Made by a program: the position numbers and the translations under genes
Shown here: piece by piece, positions 44,854-52,570 of the stretch
How the letters are laid out: each line of letters opens with the position of its first letter
Position numbering within the stretch: position 1 is the stretch's first letter
Notes under the pieces: model-generated
Told to the model about the DNA's origin: nothing
The model's database searches: none
What the model saw: the letters and a program-made list of their open reading frames with translations, nothing else
Source of the DNA: an uncultured Poribacteria bacterium
GTDB taxonomy: Bacteria; Poribacteria; WGA-4E; WGA-3G
Reading direction: 5' to 3'
Length of the DNA: 64,000 nt
NCBI GenBank assembly: GCA_951828515.1
Contig: OX639992.1
Coordinates: 3,016,217 to 3,080,216, forward strand

Positions 44854-45723
44854 TTACGAAAAGAATCGGAAGCGTAGAATGTGAAAAATTGCGGCGACGC
44901 CATCCTTCCAACTAACCGTCTTCCCTTCATGATAGTCTCTGCCGCGGTAGGAGATAGGCACCTCAACGATTTTGCACTTTCGTCTGGCAAGTTTCGCCGT
45001 AATTTCAGGCTCGAAACCGAACCTATCGGAGTAGAGCGTGATCTCCTTTAGAATCGGTGTCCGGATTACCTTATAACAGGTCTCCATATCGGTGAGTCTT
45101 GTGCCATTGACGATGTTTGCAAGGGTCGTCAGAAATTGATTTGCGAGGTAACTCCGCAACAATCCCGTTTGTTTCCCCTCCATAAACCGAGAGCCGTATA
45201 CAACATCGGCTTCTCCCGTTAGGATAGGCTGAAGCAATTTAGGATAATCTTTTGGATCATACTCCAAGTCAGCATCTTGGATGAGGGTAATTTCACCAGT
45301 GATGTGCTGGAATCCAGTACGGAGTGTTGCTCCTTTTCCCTTGTTTATCTCGTGATAAAAGACTTTAGCGGAGATCTCAGGGGTGTTTTCTGCAGGAACG
45401 GCTTTCGGCTTTTGGCTTTCGGCTTTCGGTAAAGAGGTTTCTGACACCTCTACACCCTCTTGGTTTCCGATTGCTGATTGCTGATTGCTGACGGCTATCG
45501 GAGGCGTTTGGGGTGTTGAGATGTACCTGTGTATCTCGCCTGACTCCGTTTGGATGGCTTCAATTCCCTTTAAAATATCGCGTGTGCCATCTGTTGAAAA
45601 ATCATCGACGAGAATCAACTCTTTTTTCATACCGATTTCAACGCTGGCAACCTGTTGCAGGAGCTCCTTTAGGCTTGTAACCTCGTTGTAAATCGGAATC
45701 ACAATGGATAACGTAGGCTCCAT
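44854..45723 (-). CDS. glycosyltransferase family 2 with repeat-derived insertion
   Basis: A 289-residue GT-A enzyme resembling dolichyl/undecaprenyl-phosphate sugar synthases (DPM1/GtrB-like). LSIVIPIYNEVTSLKELL at the N-terminus, VDDFSTDGT, NKGKGATLRTGFQ, IQDADLEYDP (the D-x-D-like motif) and YGSRFMEGK are present. It has no C-terminal membrane domain. Residues ~67-117 (ISTPQTPPIAVSNQQSAIG and onward) are an insertion absent from the family; on the DNA it lies at 45373-45525 and contains heptads such as TTGCTGA. The surrounding motifs are intact, so the enzyme may still work. Confidence 0.87.
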   Translation of the reverse strand: MEPTLSIVIPIYNEVTSLKELLQQVASVEIGMKKELILVDDFSTDGTRDILKGIEAIQTESGEIHRYISTPQTPPIAVSNQQSAIGNQEGVEVSETSLPKAESQKPKAVPAENTPEISAKVFYHEINKGKGATLRTGFQHITGEITLIQDADLEYDPKDYPKLLQPILTGEADVVYGSRFMEGKQTGLLRSYLANQFLTTLANIVNGTRLTDMETCYKVIRTPILKEITLYSDRFGFEPEITAKLARRKCKIVEVPISYRGRDYHEGKTVSWKDGVAAIFHILRFRFFS

Positions 45724-45871
45724 ATGGATGCCCTCAATGTTTTCCTCTATAAACGTATCGCCCCTACGGGGCTAAAGAGGATTGGAAATCTGGTTACGGC
45801 ACACGGTGTGTACCTCCTATTTTAGTATGATACCCAATCTTTCCTTTTTATGCAAGTCTAAAAACCGAACC
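45724..45871. other. spacer with TTTAGCCCC repeat
   Basis: 148 nt. A copy of the TTTAGCCCC...CGATACGTTTATA family is present at 45745-45777 in reverse orientation. No other feature seen. Confidence 0.6.
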
Positions 45872-47386
45872 CTACGCATACGATAACCGCTCAGCCCTTC
45901 TCTCCAAAGGCTCCATCGTCTCAAGAATACGGCTCATAAGATACATCCTATCTGCGGCGTAAGCGGCATTCTCCCACTGATTGAGCCGCTCACACGGATC
46001 CTTCTCCAAATCGTAGAGTTCACCATAAGCATGCCCACAATACCATGTCAGTTTCCGTGTATCGGTCACGATCGTTTTGAGCCGCAAACCGCGCGGATCG
46101 TCCACGCACTCAACTAACACCGAATCTCGGATGGATGTTGTCTCACCGGTGAGCATCGGTATAGTGTCTACGCCATCAGTATCTGACGGGATCGGCATAC
46201 CGACTGCCGAAAGAACCGTCGGGACAATATCGACGTGGCTGAACAGTGCCTGTGTCCGCTGTCCAGCAGGGATCATCGCGGGGAATCGCAGCAACGTTGG
46301 CACGCGGACGAGTTGCTCATAATGGAACGGTCCTTTCATCCAGAGACCGTGATCACCGAGGAGTTCACCGTGATCGGTCGTGAAAACCACTAACGTGTTC
46401 TCTGCCAACCCGTGTGTGTCCAAACACTCCAGAATGCGTCCCATCTGCTGATCGATGATCTTCACCATGTTGTAATAGTACGCTCTACCCAATCGTGCAT
46501 CGGTTCCAGAGACTGTACGGTAATCCGCACCGCCGCCCTGCCCTGCGATGGCAAACGTTCCACGAATCTCAGACGTTTCCAGTTGTCCACATCGCGCCTC
46601 TAAAAAGTGGGGTGGTTTGTCGTCCAGTTCGCTTTCAACAAAGTCCGGCAGTGGAACTTGTGCGGGATCAACTCGCGCCTCAAATTCGGTTGGAACACAG
46701 TGCGGATGATGCGGATCTTGGAAACCGACCGCTAATAAAAACGGCTGAGATGCCTCTCGGTTCGATAGGAAATCTATCGTCCGATCTGCTGTCCAGACGC
46801 TATTATGGTATTTCAGGGGTATATCCCAATCATAAGCCTCGCCACCGAAACCCCGTTCACTCAGGCGTGTCGCTTTGCTGTAACTCGCGAACGTTTCCTC
46901 AGAGACGCACGAACGCACCCACTCACCGTAATGTCCCGCAACACCATAGGTCGCATGACCGAGTGCCAGTTCCACTGTCTCAAATCCGTAGTAGGGACCA
47001 CGGAAATCCGGGTAGTGCGTTGTATCACCGCGGGCTTCGACTGACTGTGCCGCAGATGCACCGAAAGGTTGGAAGTGTGCCTTGCCGATATAGTGAGTGC
47101 GATAGCCGACCTCAGCAAGCCGATGGGACAGCATCGGTTCGTCTTCTGGGACGTTCATGCCGACATTCCACGCGCCGTGGCGGCTCACATATCGCCCCGA
47201 AAAAATCGAGGCACGGGCAGGCGTACAAACTGGATTCGCACAGTATGCCCGCTCAAAACAGACACCTTCAGATGCGAACCTGTCCAGATGTGGTGTATCT
47301 GTAAACGTCGACCCATAGCAGCTCAAACTATCTGTCCGCTGCTGATCGGTCGTGATAATCAGGATATTCGGTTGCTGTGTGCTCAT
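45872..47386 (-). CDS. FGly-type sulfatase
   Basis: A 504-residue arylsulfatase-family enzyme. The N-terminal metal site reads NILIITTDQQR. The modification motif is C54-T-P-A-R (VCTPARASIFSGR), in which Cys is converted to formylglycine by a separate enzyme (not in the window). GKAHFQPFG and VFTTDHGELLGDHGLW supply further active-site residues. The substrate could be a sulfated polysaccharide; no glycoside hydrolase is near. No signal peptide is visible, so cytoplasmic location is likely. I prefer the ATG at 47386 (MSTQQP) over one 33 nt upstream; a dispersed element ends 45 nt before it. Confidence 0.92.
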   Translation of the reverse strand: MSTQQPNILIITTDQQRTDSLSCYGSTFTDTPHLDRFASEGVCFERAYCANPVCTPARASIFSGRYVSRHGAWNVGMNVPEDEPMLSHRLAEVGYRTHYIGKAHFQPFGASAAQSVEARGDTTHYPDFRGPYYGFETVELALGHATYGVAGHYGEWVRSCVSEETFASYSKATRLSERGFGGEAYDWDIPLKYHNSVWTADRTIDFLSNREASQPFLLAVGFQDPHHPHCVPTEFEARVDPAQVPLPDFVESELDDKPPHFLEARCGQLETSEIRGTFAIAGQGGGADYRTVSGTDARLGRAYYYNMVKIIDQQMGRILECLDTHGLAENTLVVFTTDHGELLGDHGLWMKGPFHYEQLVRVPTLLRFPAMIPAGQRTQALFSHVDIVPTVLSAVGMPIPSDTDGVDTIPMLTGETTSIRDSVLVECVDDPRGLRLKTIVTDTRKLTWYCGHAYGELYDLEKDPCERLNQWENAAYAADRMYLMSRILETMEPLERRAERLSYA

Positions 47387-47430
47387 GATGCTAAAGACGC
47401 TACCTCTCCCTATCCACAAAACGGTTTGAG

Positions 47431-47521
47431 ATTTTTTAATTTTACCTTGCGGAGGAACGGCGTAGGTTTTATGTTTAAAGTGCCTTGTGCAGGAGTCGCC
47501 CGCGCCGTTGTTGCGGGCTTA
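47431..47521 (-). repeat. dispersed SD-bearing element, copy 7
   Basis: On the minus strand: GCCCGCAACAACGGCGCGGGC hairpin, CGACTCCTGCACAAGGCAC, and CCTCCGCAAGGTAAAATTAAA at the end. It fills the gap between the isomerase stop and the sulfatase start. Confidence 0.8.
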
Positions 47522-48343
47522 CTATCCGCAAAACGGTTTGAGGTACGTGTAACTCTGCTCGGCAGCATCTTCAGGCTCCATGATCTCTCGGAACGCCTGA
47601 TGCACCGTTACATACCCATCGTAGCCGATCGCCTCCAACCCGCGAAACACTGAAGGATAATCAATGCCACCTTCGTCCTGCAAACGGATCGGATCGTGCG
47701 GAACTTCACCCTGAATCCATGTCAAGAGCCGCGTCTTTCCTTCTGGTCGGCGAATATGGTTCTGAAGATAGACGTTAAGGAGATAGGGCGAAAACCGTTT
47801 AAGCGTCTCAACGCCGTAATCCTGCGCGCACAGGTCGAGGTTGGCGGGTTCATAGATAATGCCGAAATTCTTTCTACCCACCCGCTTCAACACATCAACC
47901 GAACCCTCTACCGTTTCAAACAAGCTCTGCGTATGCGATTGATGCGCGAGACGGATACCACGCTCTGCGGCTTCATCGGAGGCACGTTGTGCCCACGGAA
48001 TGTCTGCCTCAACCTTCATCGCAATGCGGATGAGGTCCGCACCAAGGAGTTCTGTTAGATCCAAATAGGAGGTTATGTTGCGGAGTCCGTCCGGTCCCTG
48101 CTCGTTATTAAGGGGGACGGGAAAATCACCGGTGACCATCGAGACCTTCAGATTGAGCGACTCTGCTTGTTTGCGAGCGGCGGTAATTTGCTCCAAAGGC
48201 GATTGGATGCCGACCTGGGAGGCACGCATACAGACTGCTTCGTAGCCGAGTCCTGCCGCCAGTTCAGTCAGTTGTTCAAAGGTATGTGTAGCATCTCTTT
48301 TCGATGCTGTTTCTGCGACGCGTACGGAGAGTGAAAGTTTCAT
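47522..48343 (-). CDS. sugar phosphate isomerase/epimerase (xylose isomerase-like TIM barrel)
   Basis: A 273-residue AP-endonuclease-2-type TIM barrel. LSLSVRVAET at the N-terminus, GYEAVCMRASQVG, GADLIRIAMKVE, GIRLAHQSHTQSLFE, FGIIYEPANLDL, LLNVYLQNHI and YDGYVTVHQAF supply the strand-end residues that bind a divalent metal in this family. These enzymes interconvert sugars such as tagatose/psicose or act in inositol breakdown; the specific reaction is not assigned. The start ATG is reached 11 nt after AAGGT of a dispersed element, its only good Shine-Dalgarno. Confidence 0.85.
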   Translation of the reverse strand: MKLSLSVRVAETASKRDATHTFEQLTELAAGLGYEAVCMRASQVGIQSPLEQITAARKQAESLNLKVSMVTGDFPVPLNNEQGPDGLRNITSYLDLTELLGADLIRIAMKVEADIPWAQRASDEAAERGIRLAHQSHTQSLFETVEGSVDVLKRVGRKNFGIIYEPANLDLCAQDYGVETLKRFSPYLLNVYLQNHIRRPEGKTRLLTWIQGEVPHDPIRLQDEGGIDYPSVFRGLEAIGYDGYVTVHQAFREIMEPEDAAEQSYTYLKPFCG

Positions 48344-48412
48344 TTTTTAATTATACCTTGCGGAGAAATCACGGACGTTAGAACGATCGGGGGCGTTCCT
48401 CAAATCCGCTCT
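48344..48412 (-). repeat. dispersed SD-bearing element, copy 8 (5' truncated)
   Basis: On the minus strand: GAGCGGATTTGAGGAACGC, then TTTCTCCGCAAGGTATAATTA and AAAA directly before ATG 48343. The hairpin start is missing. Confidence 0.75.
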
Positions 48413-48485
48413 CCATTACATTACGAGCTACGGGTTATGATGCTATCTTAGGAGGTAAACTGTGTTAGACGAAAACCTCTGAAAA

Positions 48486-49337
48486 CTATAGCAGTAGAAT
48501 ATCTGCGATTGAAAGTGCCATCAAAACAAGGCTAATTATACCGTTCAGCGTGAAAAAAGCGAGGTTGACACGGGACAGATCTGTCGGTTTAACAATGGCG
48601 TGCTCGTAGATAAAGATTAGCACGACAATCCCGACACCGATGTAATAGAAAAGACCTAACTCGACAAGGAGTGGAATGCCGAGAAGCAAGGACACGGCGA
48701 TAACGTGCAGAGCAGACGACAACCATAACGACCATCGGATTCCGATTTTCGCTGGTATCGAATGTAGCCCATGCTTCCTGTCGAAGTTAACATCTTGACA
48801 CGCATAGATAATGTCAAACCCTGCTGTCCAAAGCAGCACCACGAGGCAGAGGATTATCGGTGGCAACGCAAAACTGCCCTGAATCGCAATCCACGCCCCA
48901 ACAGGTGAAATGGAGAGAGAAAGTCCGAGCCAAAAATGTGAGAGCGCAGTGAAACGCTTCGTATAGGAATACCCCATAACGACAGCAAGTGCAACCGGCG
49001 ATAGCGCGAAGGCGAGCGGATTCAGTCGCCATGCCGAGAAAACCAGCAGTCCCGCTGAAATGATCGTGAAACCCGACACGGTACCCTTCGTAATCAACCC
49101 CGCGGGAATCGCACGCATGGCGGTGCGTGGGTTCTTCGCATCAAATTCGGCATCGGCAAGTCGGTTGAACGCCATCGCGCAGCTGCGCGCCCCTACCATC
49201 GCCATGAGAATCCAGCCAAACTTTGCCAGCGAAGGGAGTCCATCTGCAGCAATAAAGGCACTCATGACCGCAAACGGAAGTGCGAAGATCGTGTGTTCAA
49301 ATTTGATCATCTCCAAGATAATCTTGAGTTTTCCCAT
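48486..49337 (-). CDS. UbiA-family prenyltransferase
   Basis: A 283-residue membrane protein with eight or nine spans. The two Asp-rich prenyl-diphosphate motifs are visible: NRLADAEFDAKNPRT and DVNFDRKHGLHS. The N-terminal MIKFEHTIFALPFAVMSA is typical of the 4-hydroxybenzoate/futalosine-type UbiA subgroup (sometimes called MqnP). No ubiquinone or menaquinone genes are near, so the exact aromatic acceptor is open. The ATG at 49337 (MGKLKIIL) is preferred to one 27 nt upstream. Confidence 0.9.
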   Translation of the reverse strand: MGKLKIILEMIKFEHTIFALPFAVMSAFIAADGLPSLAKFGWILMAMVGARSCAMAFNRLADAEFDAKNPRTAMRAIPAGLITKGTVSGFTIISAGLLVFSAWRLNPLAFALSPVALAVVMGYSYTKRFTALSHFWLGLSLSISPVGAWIAIQGSFALPPIILCLVVLLWTAGFDIIYACQDVNFDRKHGLHSIPAKIGIRWSLWLSSALHVIAVSLLLGIPLLVELGLFYYIGVGIVVLIFIYEHAIVKPTDLSRVNLAFFTLNGIISLVLMALSIADILLL

Positions 49338-49374
49338 CTTCTGTCCCCGCACACGCCTCACCACCCTCTTTGTA

Positions 49375-49440
49375 GGAGGGATCTCCGAATCCCGACTCTC
49401 TCTGAAAACCGACTGCCGACTGCTGATAACTGACGGCTAT
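49375..49440. repeat. GGAGGGA-type repeat followed by heptads
   Basis: GGAGGGATCTCCGAATCCC at 49375-49393, then heptads AACCGAC, TGCCGAC, TGCTGAT, AACTGAC, GGCTATC at 49407-49440, running up to the LarA-like stop. Confidence 0.7.
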
Positions 49441-50694
49441 CTAAAACGGTAACAAATTGCCTGCTGCGTCAAATGTAAGCGGTTTCGTTTCACCAATCAC
49501 CTCTAACCTCGAGTGCAGTTTCGCATCTTCAAGTAGCACCTCGGAAATGTCGAGTTCCGTTAATCGCAGCGTACTCTCAATACGGATAACCCGCGCATCC
49601 TCCGGCTCCGTGAGACCGATGGTGTCAAGTGCCACTTCAATCGCTTCCTGATCGGTGTCGTAGTAGAACGGAATTTTCGATTTCTGTGGTCCAAGCGCGG
49701 TGATGCCGTTCATATAGGTAGAGTGTCGGTCAATCTTATCCACGAGGCGAGTTGTTGTGAAATCAGCAAGTCCGATGCCAGTAGCGTTGCCATCGCTCTC
49801 TTCAGTGAGATCTCGGACAAATATACGAAGAATTGCAGGTTTTACGGGTTCCGGTTCAAAGTTCTGCATCATCCTGCCGATGACGTTCGTATCCATGCCG
49901 GTACCGCTCATGTTCTTGCCTGTCCAATCCACAATGAGCAGATCGAGTTCATCAAACGGGAGTCGTCCCATCAGCGATTTCGCCTCAACGAGGAGTTCAC
50001 GTTCGGTTTGAAGGAGTTGTGCAGCGGGCATAGCGACCGCTTTCGCGGTATCTTCGTGTGCGTTTTCAATCAATCCGATCCCGAAAGCGATTTTTCCGCT
50101 ATCAAGGATGAAGCCACCGACAGCCATAATAACGTGTTCAAAGCCGTATTGGAAGAATGCGCGGTGGTAAAAATTCGCGCCCTCCTGTTTGCCGAGTCCG
50201 ATAACCATCATTTTCATCAAGCCGCTCTCAATGGAACCGTTGAAATCTGTGTGCGCCTTGATGCGATTGAGGGGGATAACGTGATCCGCTTCAGCGGCAT
50301 ACCGATCCAGAAAAACGGGCAAGCCATCCGCTGTCTTTCCGAGTTCAACGACCTCCATTGTCGCTTTCACGGGCGCGCCGACGGTCTCTTCGGTGATGCC
50401 ATAATGCTCCAGCACACTCCGCTGTCCTTCGGGGGTTGCACCACCGTGGCTCCCCATCGCTGGGACGACAAACGGGTGCGCACCGAGTGTTTTGAGATAA
50501 TCAGCAGTCGCCTTGACCGCAGTTGCAACATTCGCAACGCCGCGACTCCCCGCGGTAATGGCGACAGTCTCGCCGGGTTTGATAATAGCAGAGGCATTAA
50601 TCCGCTCCAGTTCTGCATGAATTGCTGCAGGGAGATCGGTGAGAACGGGTGCCTCAAACCGTTGCTGAATCCGTGTCATTTTTGGAAGTGCCAT
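49441..50694 (-). CDS. LarA-like (DUF2088, lactate racemase N-terminal) protein
   Basis: A 417-residue protein with the LarA-type N-terminal domain: GETVAITAGSRGVANV, FVVPAMGSHGGATPEGQ, and HVIPLNRIKAHTDFNG with a Lys (K in RIKAH) at the position that tethers the nickel-pincer cofactor in LarA. LarA racemises lactate with that cofactor; homologues racemise or epimerise other 2-hydroxyacids, so the substrate is open. The larC gene at 39514 could supply the cofactor step. larB and larE are not in the window. Its start lies 17 nt after a dispersed element; AAGGACGG is the likely Shine-Dalgarno. Confidence 0.85.
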   Translation of the reverse strand: MALPKMTRIQQRFEAPVLTDLPAAIHAELERINASAIIKPGETVAITAGSRGVANVATAVKATADYLKTLGAHPFVVPAMGSHGGATPEGQRSVLEHYGITEETVGAPVKATMEVVELGKTADGLPVFLDRYAAEADHVIPLNRIKAHTDFNGSIESGLMKMMVIGLGKQEGANFYHRAFFQYGFEHVIMAVGGFILDSGKIAFGIGLIENAHEDTAKAVAMPAAQLLQTERELLVEAKSLMGRLPFDELDLLIVDWTGKNMSGTGMDTNVIGRMMQNFEPEPVKPAILRIFVRDLTEESDGNATGIGLADFTTTRLVDKIDRHSTYMNGITALGPQKSKIPFYYDTDQEAIEVALDTIGLTEPEDARVIRIESTLRLTELDISEVLLEDAKLHSRLEVIGETKPLTFDAAGNLLPF

Positions 50695-50705
50695 GCGTTT
50701 CCGTC

Positions 50706-50831
50706 CTTTTTAAATTTACCTTGCGCAGGAACGACGCGGGTGTTTTTGCTTGGGTGTTTCCCCTAAGATTTTGACGCGTCCTTCTCGCGAGTCCCCTGTG
50801 CCTGCTTCGCAGTGAGAATGCAGGCTACGGT
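50706..50831 (-). repeat. dispersed SD-bearing element, copy 9
   Basis: On the minus strand it starts GTAGCCTGCATTCTCACTGC, continues GGGGACTCGCGAGAAGGACG, has a ~50-nt insert, and ends GTTCCTGCGCAAGGTAAATTT. Here AAGGT is 27 nt from the ATG and a second Shine-Dalgarno (AAGGACGG) intervenes. Confidence 0.75.
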
Positions 50832-51000
50832 TTTGGAAATAATTTTTTGCTATAGATATATCTGGTTCCTGATGATGCTGTTATGTTCACCTATCCGTGG
50901 ACTTTGTCCGCAATTCTATCAGAAGCATGACAGAAATGCAAGAGAAATATGGAGTGGCAATCAGCCGTTAGCCATCGGCAGTCAGTAGTTGATCACACAA

Positions 51001-51025
51001 GGTAGGTGCGGTTTCCAACCGCACC
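51001..51025 (+). repeat. GGTAGGTGCGG palindromic repeat
   Basis: GGTAGGTGCGGTTTCC then AACCGCACC; perfect 9-bp arms. Confidence 0.8.
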
Positions 51026-51194
51026 GAGTAATGCAAAACATCACACCCATAGAATTTAAAGGGAGATAATTCGTCTGAATCACGGATTGTCGCGGATTAT
51101 ACGGATTGCGCGGATTTTAAGAGGTTATTGGGGGTGAGGTCTCTTTAATCCCCGGACACCAATCTGCTTATAGCAATAATTGCATTATTCGGCA

Positions 51195-51405
51195 TTTAGT
51201 CCCGTAGAGGCGATATGTCTATAGCAGCATGTGAGAAAAGAGAATCCAAGCCCTGTAAGGGCAGTATGTTTATATTTTCTGAATTGTGGATTTTCACGGA
51301 TTTGCGATGGTATCTGTGTTGTGGGTTTTTAGCCCCAGCGGGGCGACATGTCTATAGAAACGCGTTCCCCAAAAAAATAAAGCCCCAGCGGGGCGACATG
51401 TCTAT
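51195..51405 (+). repeat. cluster of four TTTAGCCCC...GACATGTCTATA repeats
   Basis: 51195-51224, 51249-51275, 51327-51360 and 51379-51405 share the pattern AGCCC-N(5)-GGGC-GAyATGTyTATA. The last two are identical over 24 nt. The inner GCCCC/GGGGC pair is a short palindrome. Spacers are unequal (25-51 nt), so it is not a CRISPR array. Other copies: 21119-21150, 21170-21225, 45745-45777. Confidence 0.75.
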
Positions 51406-51468
51406 CATGTATATAGTATGTAGGATGCCAAAAATTGAATGTCCTGTCTCCTATCAATAAATGCTCAT

Positions 51469-51903
51469 CTACGTGTGTCTCAGCTGCGATGGACAAATTT
51501 CATGATTGGGATCCCACCAGAGCAGGAAAGCCTCTGCTCCTGACCGAATTGCCCAAATCCGCTCCGTGTTGCTTAGACGAAATGAGACTAATTCCTCTTG
51601 ATCGTCGTGTCCGAGTTGTACTAATCGATTTTGTGCGGGTTCAATAAGGTCATTGATGGCTATCGCGTGGTGGTGTCGCCCTAATATCTCGCCCCAAGTC
51701 ATAGTTTCAAAGTTGCGCAATTTGTCCCATATATTCCTCAAAAAATCGGGACAAGTTATTTGGTTCCAACCCCATGGGCTATCGTCATCAATCTCTGCCA
51801 TTTTCCACACGAGCCTCCTATTTTGAGTGGACACTATAGGCAGAGATGTAGGGGCTTTCCTTGACTCCGGACTACGATTCCGGCGTACCCGTCTATTCTT
51901 CAT
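51469..51903 (-). CDS. hypothetical protein, third gene of the Panacea operon (candidate toxin or effector)
   Basis: A 144-residue protein whose last 100 residues follow a pattern I have seen in conserved hypotheticals: WDKLRNFETMTWGEIL, then LVSFRLSNTERIWAIRSG, and WWDPNHEICPSQLRHT at the end. It overlaps the Panacea gene by 11 nt, so translation is coupled. The true start may be the Met at 51801 (MAEIDDDSPWG). By analogy with Panacea (PanAT) pairs, a gene tied so closely to the antitoxin-type protein could be a toxin, but no catalytic motif is visible and this is inference. Confidence 0.7.
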   Translation of the reverse strand: MKNRRVRRNRSPESRKAPTSLPIVSTQNRRLVWKMAEIDDDSPWGWNQITCPDFLRNIWDKLRNFETMTWGEILGRHHHAIAINDLIEPAQNRLVQLGHDDQEELVSFRLSNTERIWAIRSGAEAFLLWWDPNHEICPSQLRHT

Positions 51904-52570
51904 CTTCGCTATTGTCCTCAGCTAGCAAGGAACTATAGTAATCTGCTATCGTGTCTAAAGGTATAACCCTGTTACCTCGTTCCAAAGGGAGTAGTCCTTT
52001 TCTCGCCTCAATCCAAGGATTTTCCATGTGGGTAAGTTCAATTAGCCATTGGGCAGACCTATGTCCATAATATTCGAGTACAGCGTCAACTGTGTCTTGC
52101 TGTTTCTGATTTAACAAGCGTGGATTGCCAAGCGGCATCGTTGATATTTCGTACATCCCGCGATGGTAATCAAACAGATCTCTGACGACGGGGCCATTTG
52201 CCCAAGCCTCGATATCTTCCTCAAATAACAGTTTTTCATCCCAAACCAACGACCACGCCTGACTATAGTATACCAATTTTTGGAGTTTCATGGTGGTCAT
52301 TGGTTTCATCTTCTGTAAAATATAAGCCGCAACGTCAAAGACCTGGATTCTCGGTGGTTCAGGGTCTGGATTCCGCTGTTCTTTCCAGTCTCCATCTTTC
52401 AACGGTTCAAAATTGGTGTCTTCACTAAACTCTAAATTAGAAGTGTTTACAACCTTTTCACTCGGACCCATACTTACACGGACAACAGCATCTTCTTTAG
52501 AGGTAATCGTGTTTTCGGAGAAAGTGCTTTCATCTTCAAGCGTTATGTTTGTGTCGTTCCATTTACTCAT
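51893..52570 (-). CDS. Panacea (DUF4065/SocA-like) domain protein
   Basis: A 225-residue protein. Residues ~75-195 are the Panacea domain: VFDVAAYILQKMKPMTTMKLQ, KLVYYSQAWSLVWDEKLLFEE and IEAWANGPVVRDLFDYHRGMY, the conserved core of SocA/GepA-like proteins. Panacea domains act as antitoxins for many unrelated toxins (PanAT systems) and are linked to proteolytic adaptors in SocA. An acidic ~70-residue N-terminal extension is unusual. The ATG overlaps the stop of the preceding gene by 4 nt, and its own end overlaps the next gene by 11 nt. Confidence 0.88.
   Translation of the reverse strand: MSKWNDTNITLEDESTFSENTITSKEDAVVRVSMGPSEKVVNTSNLEFSEDTNFEPLKDGDWKEQRNPDPEPPRIQVFDVAAYILQKMKPMTTMKLQKLVYYSQAWSLVWDEKLLFEEDIEAWANGPVVRDLFDYHRGMYEISTMPLGNPRLLNQKQQDTVDAVLEYYGHRSAQWLIELTHMENPWIEARKGLLPLERGNRVIPLDTIADYYSSLLAEDNSEDEE

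Larger units (their letters stand above)
50832..51468. other. repeat-rich spacer before the defence island
   Basis: No gene recognised. Heptads at 50950-50985, a GGTAGGTGCGG palindrome at 51001-51025, a CGCGGATTATACGGATTGCGCGGATT duplication around 51080-51118, and four copies of the AGCCCC...GACATGTCTATA repeat (51195, 51249, 51327, 51379) within 210 bp. The convergent or terminal side of the Panacea operon ends at 51469. Confidence 0.65.

Noticed and set aside
46495-47304. 269-residue open frame on the plus strand opposite the sulfatase
   Set aside because: It is antisense to a clear sulfatase gene, with no family resemblance and a biased composition typical of a shadow frame.
48486-49337. 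Naming the prenyltransferase ubiA
   Set aside because: No quinone genes are near and the acceptor cannot be read from the sequence; menaquinone-futalosine or other roles are equally possible.
49723-50766. 347-residue plus-strand frame opposite the LarA-like gene
   Set aside because: Shadow of a well-conserved gene; composition is unlike a real protein.
51195-51405. CRISPR array
   Set aside because: Repeats are ~27-34 bp but degenerate, the spacers are unequal, and related single copies occur in unrelated spacers; no cas gene is present.
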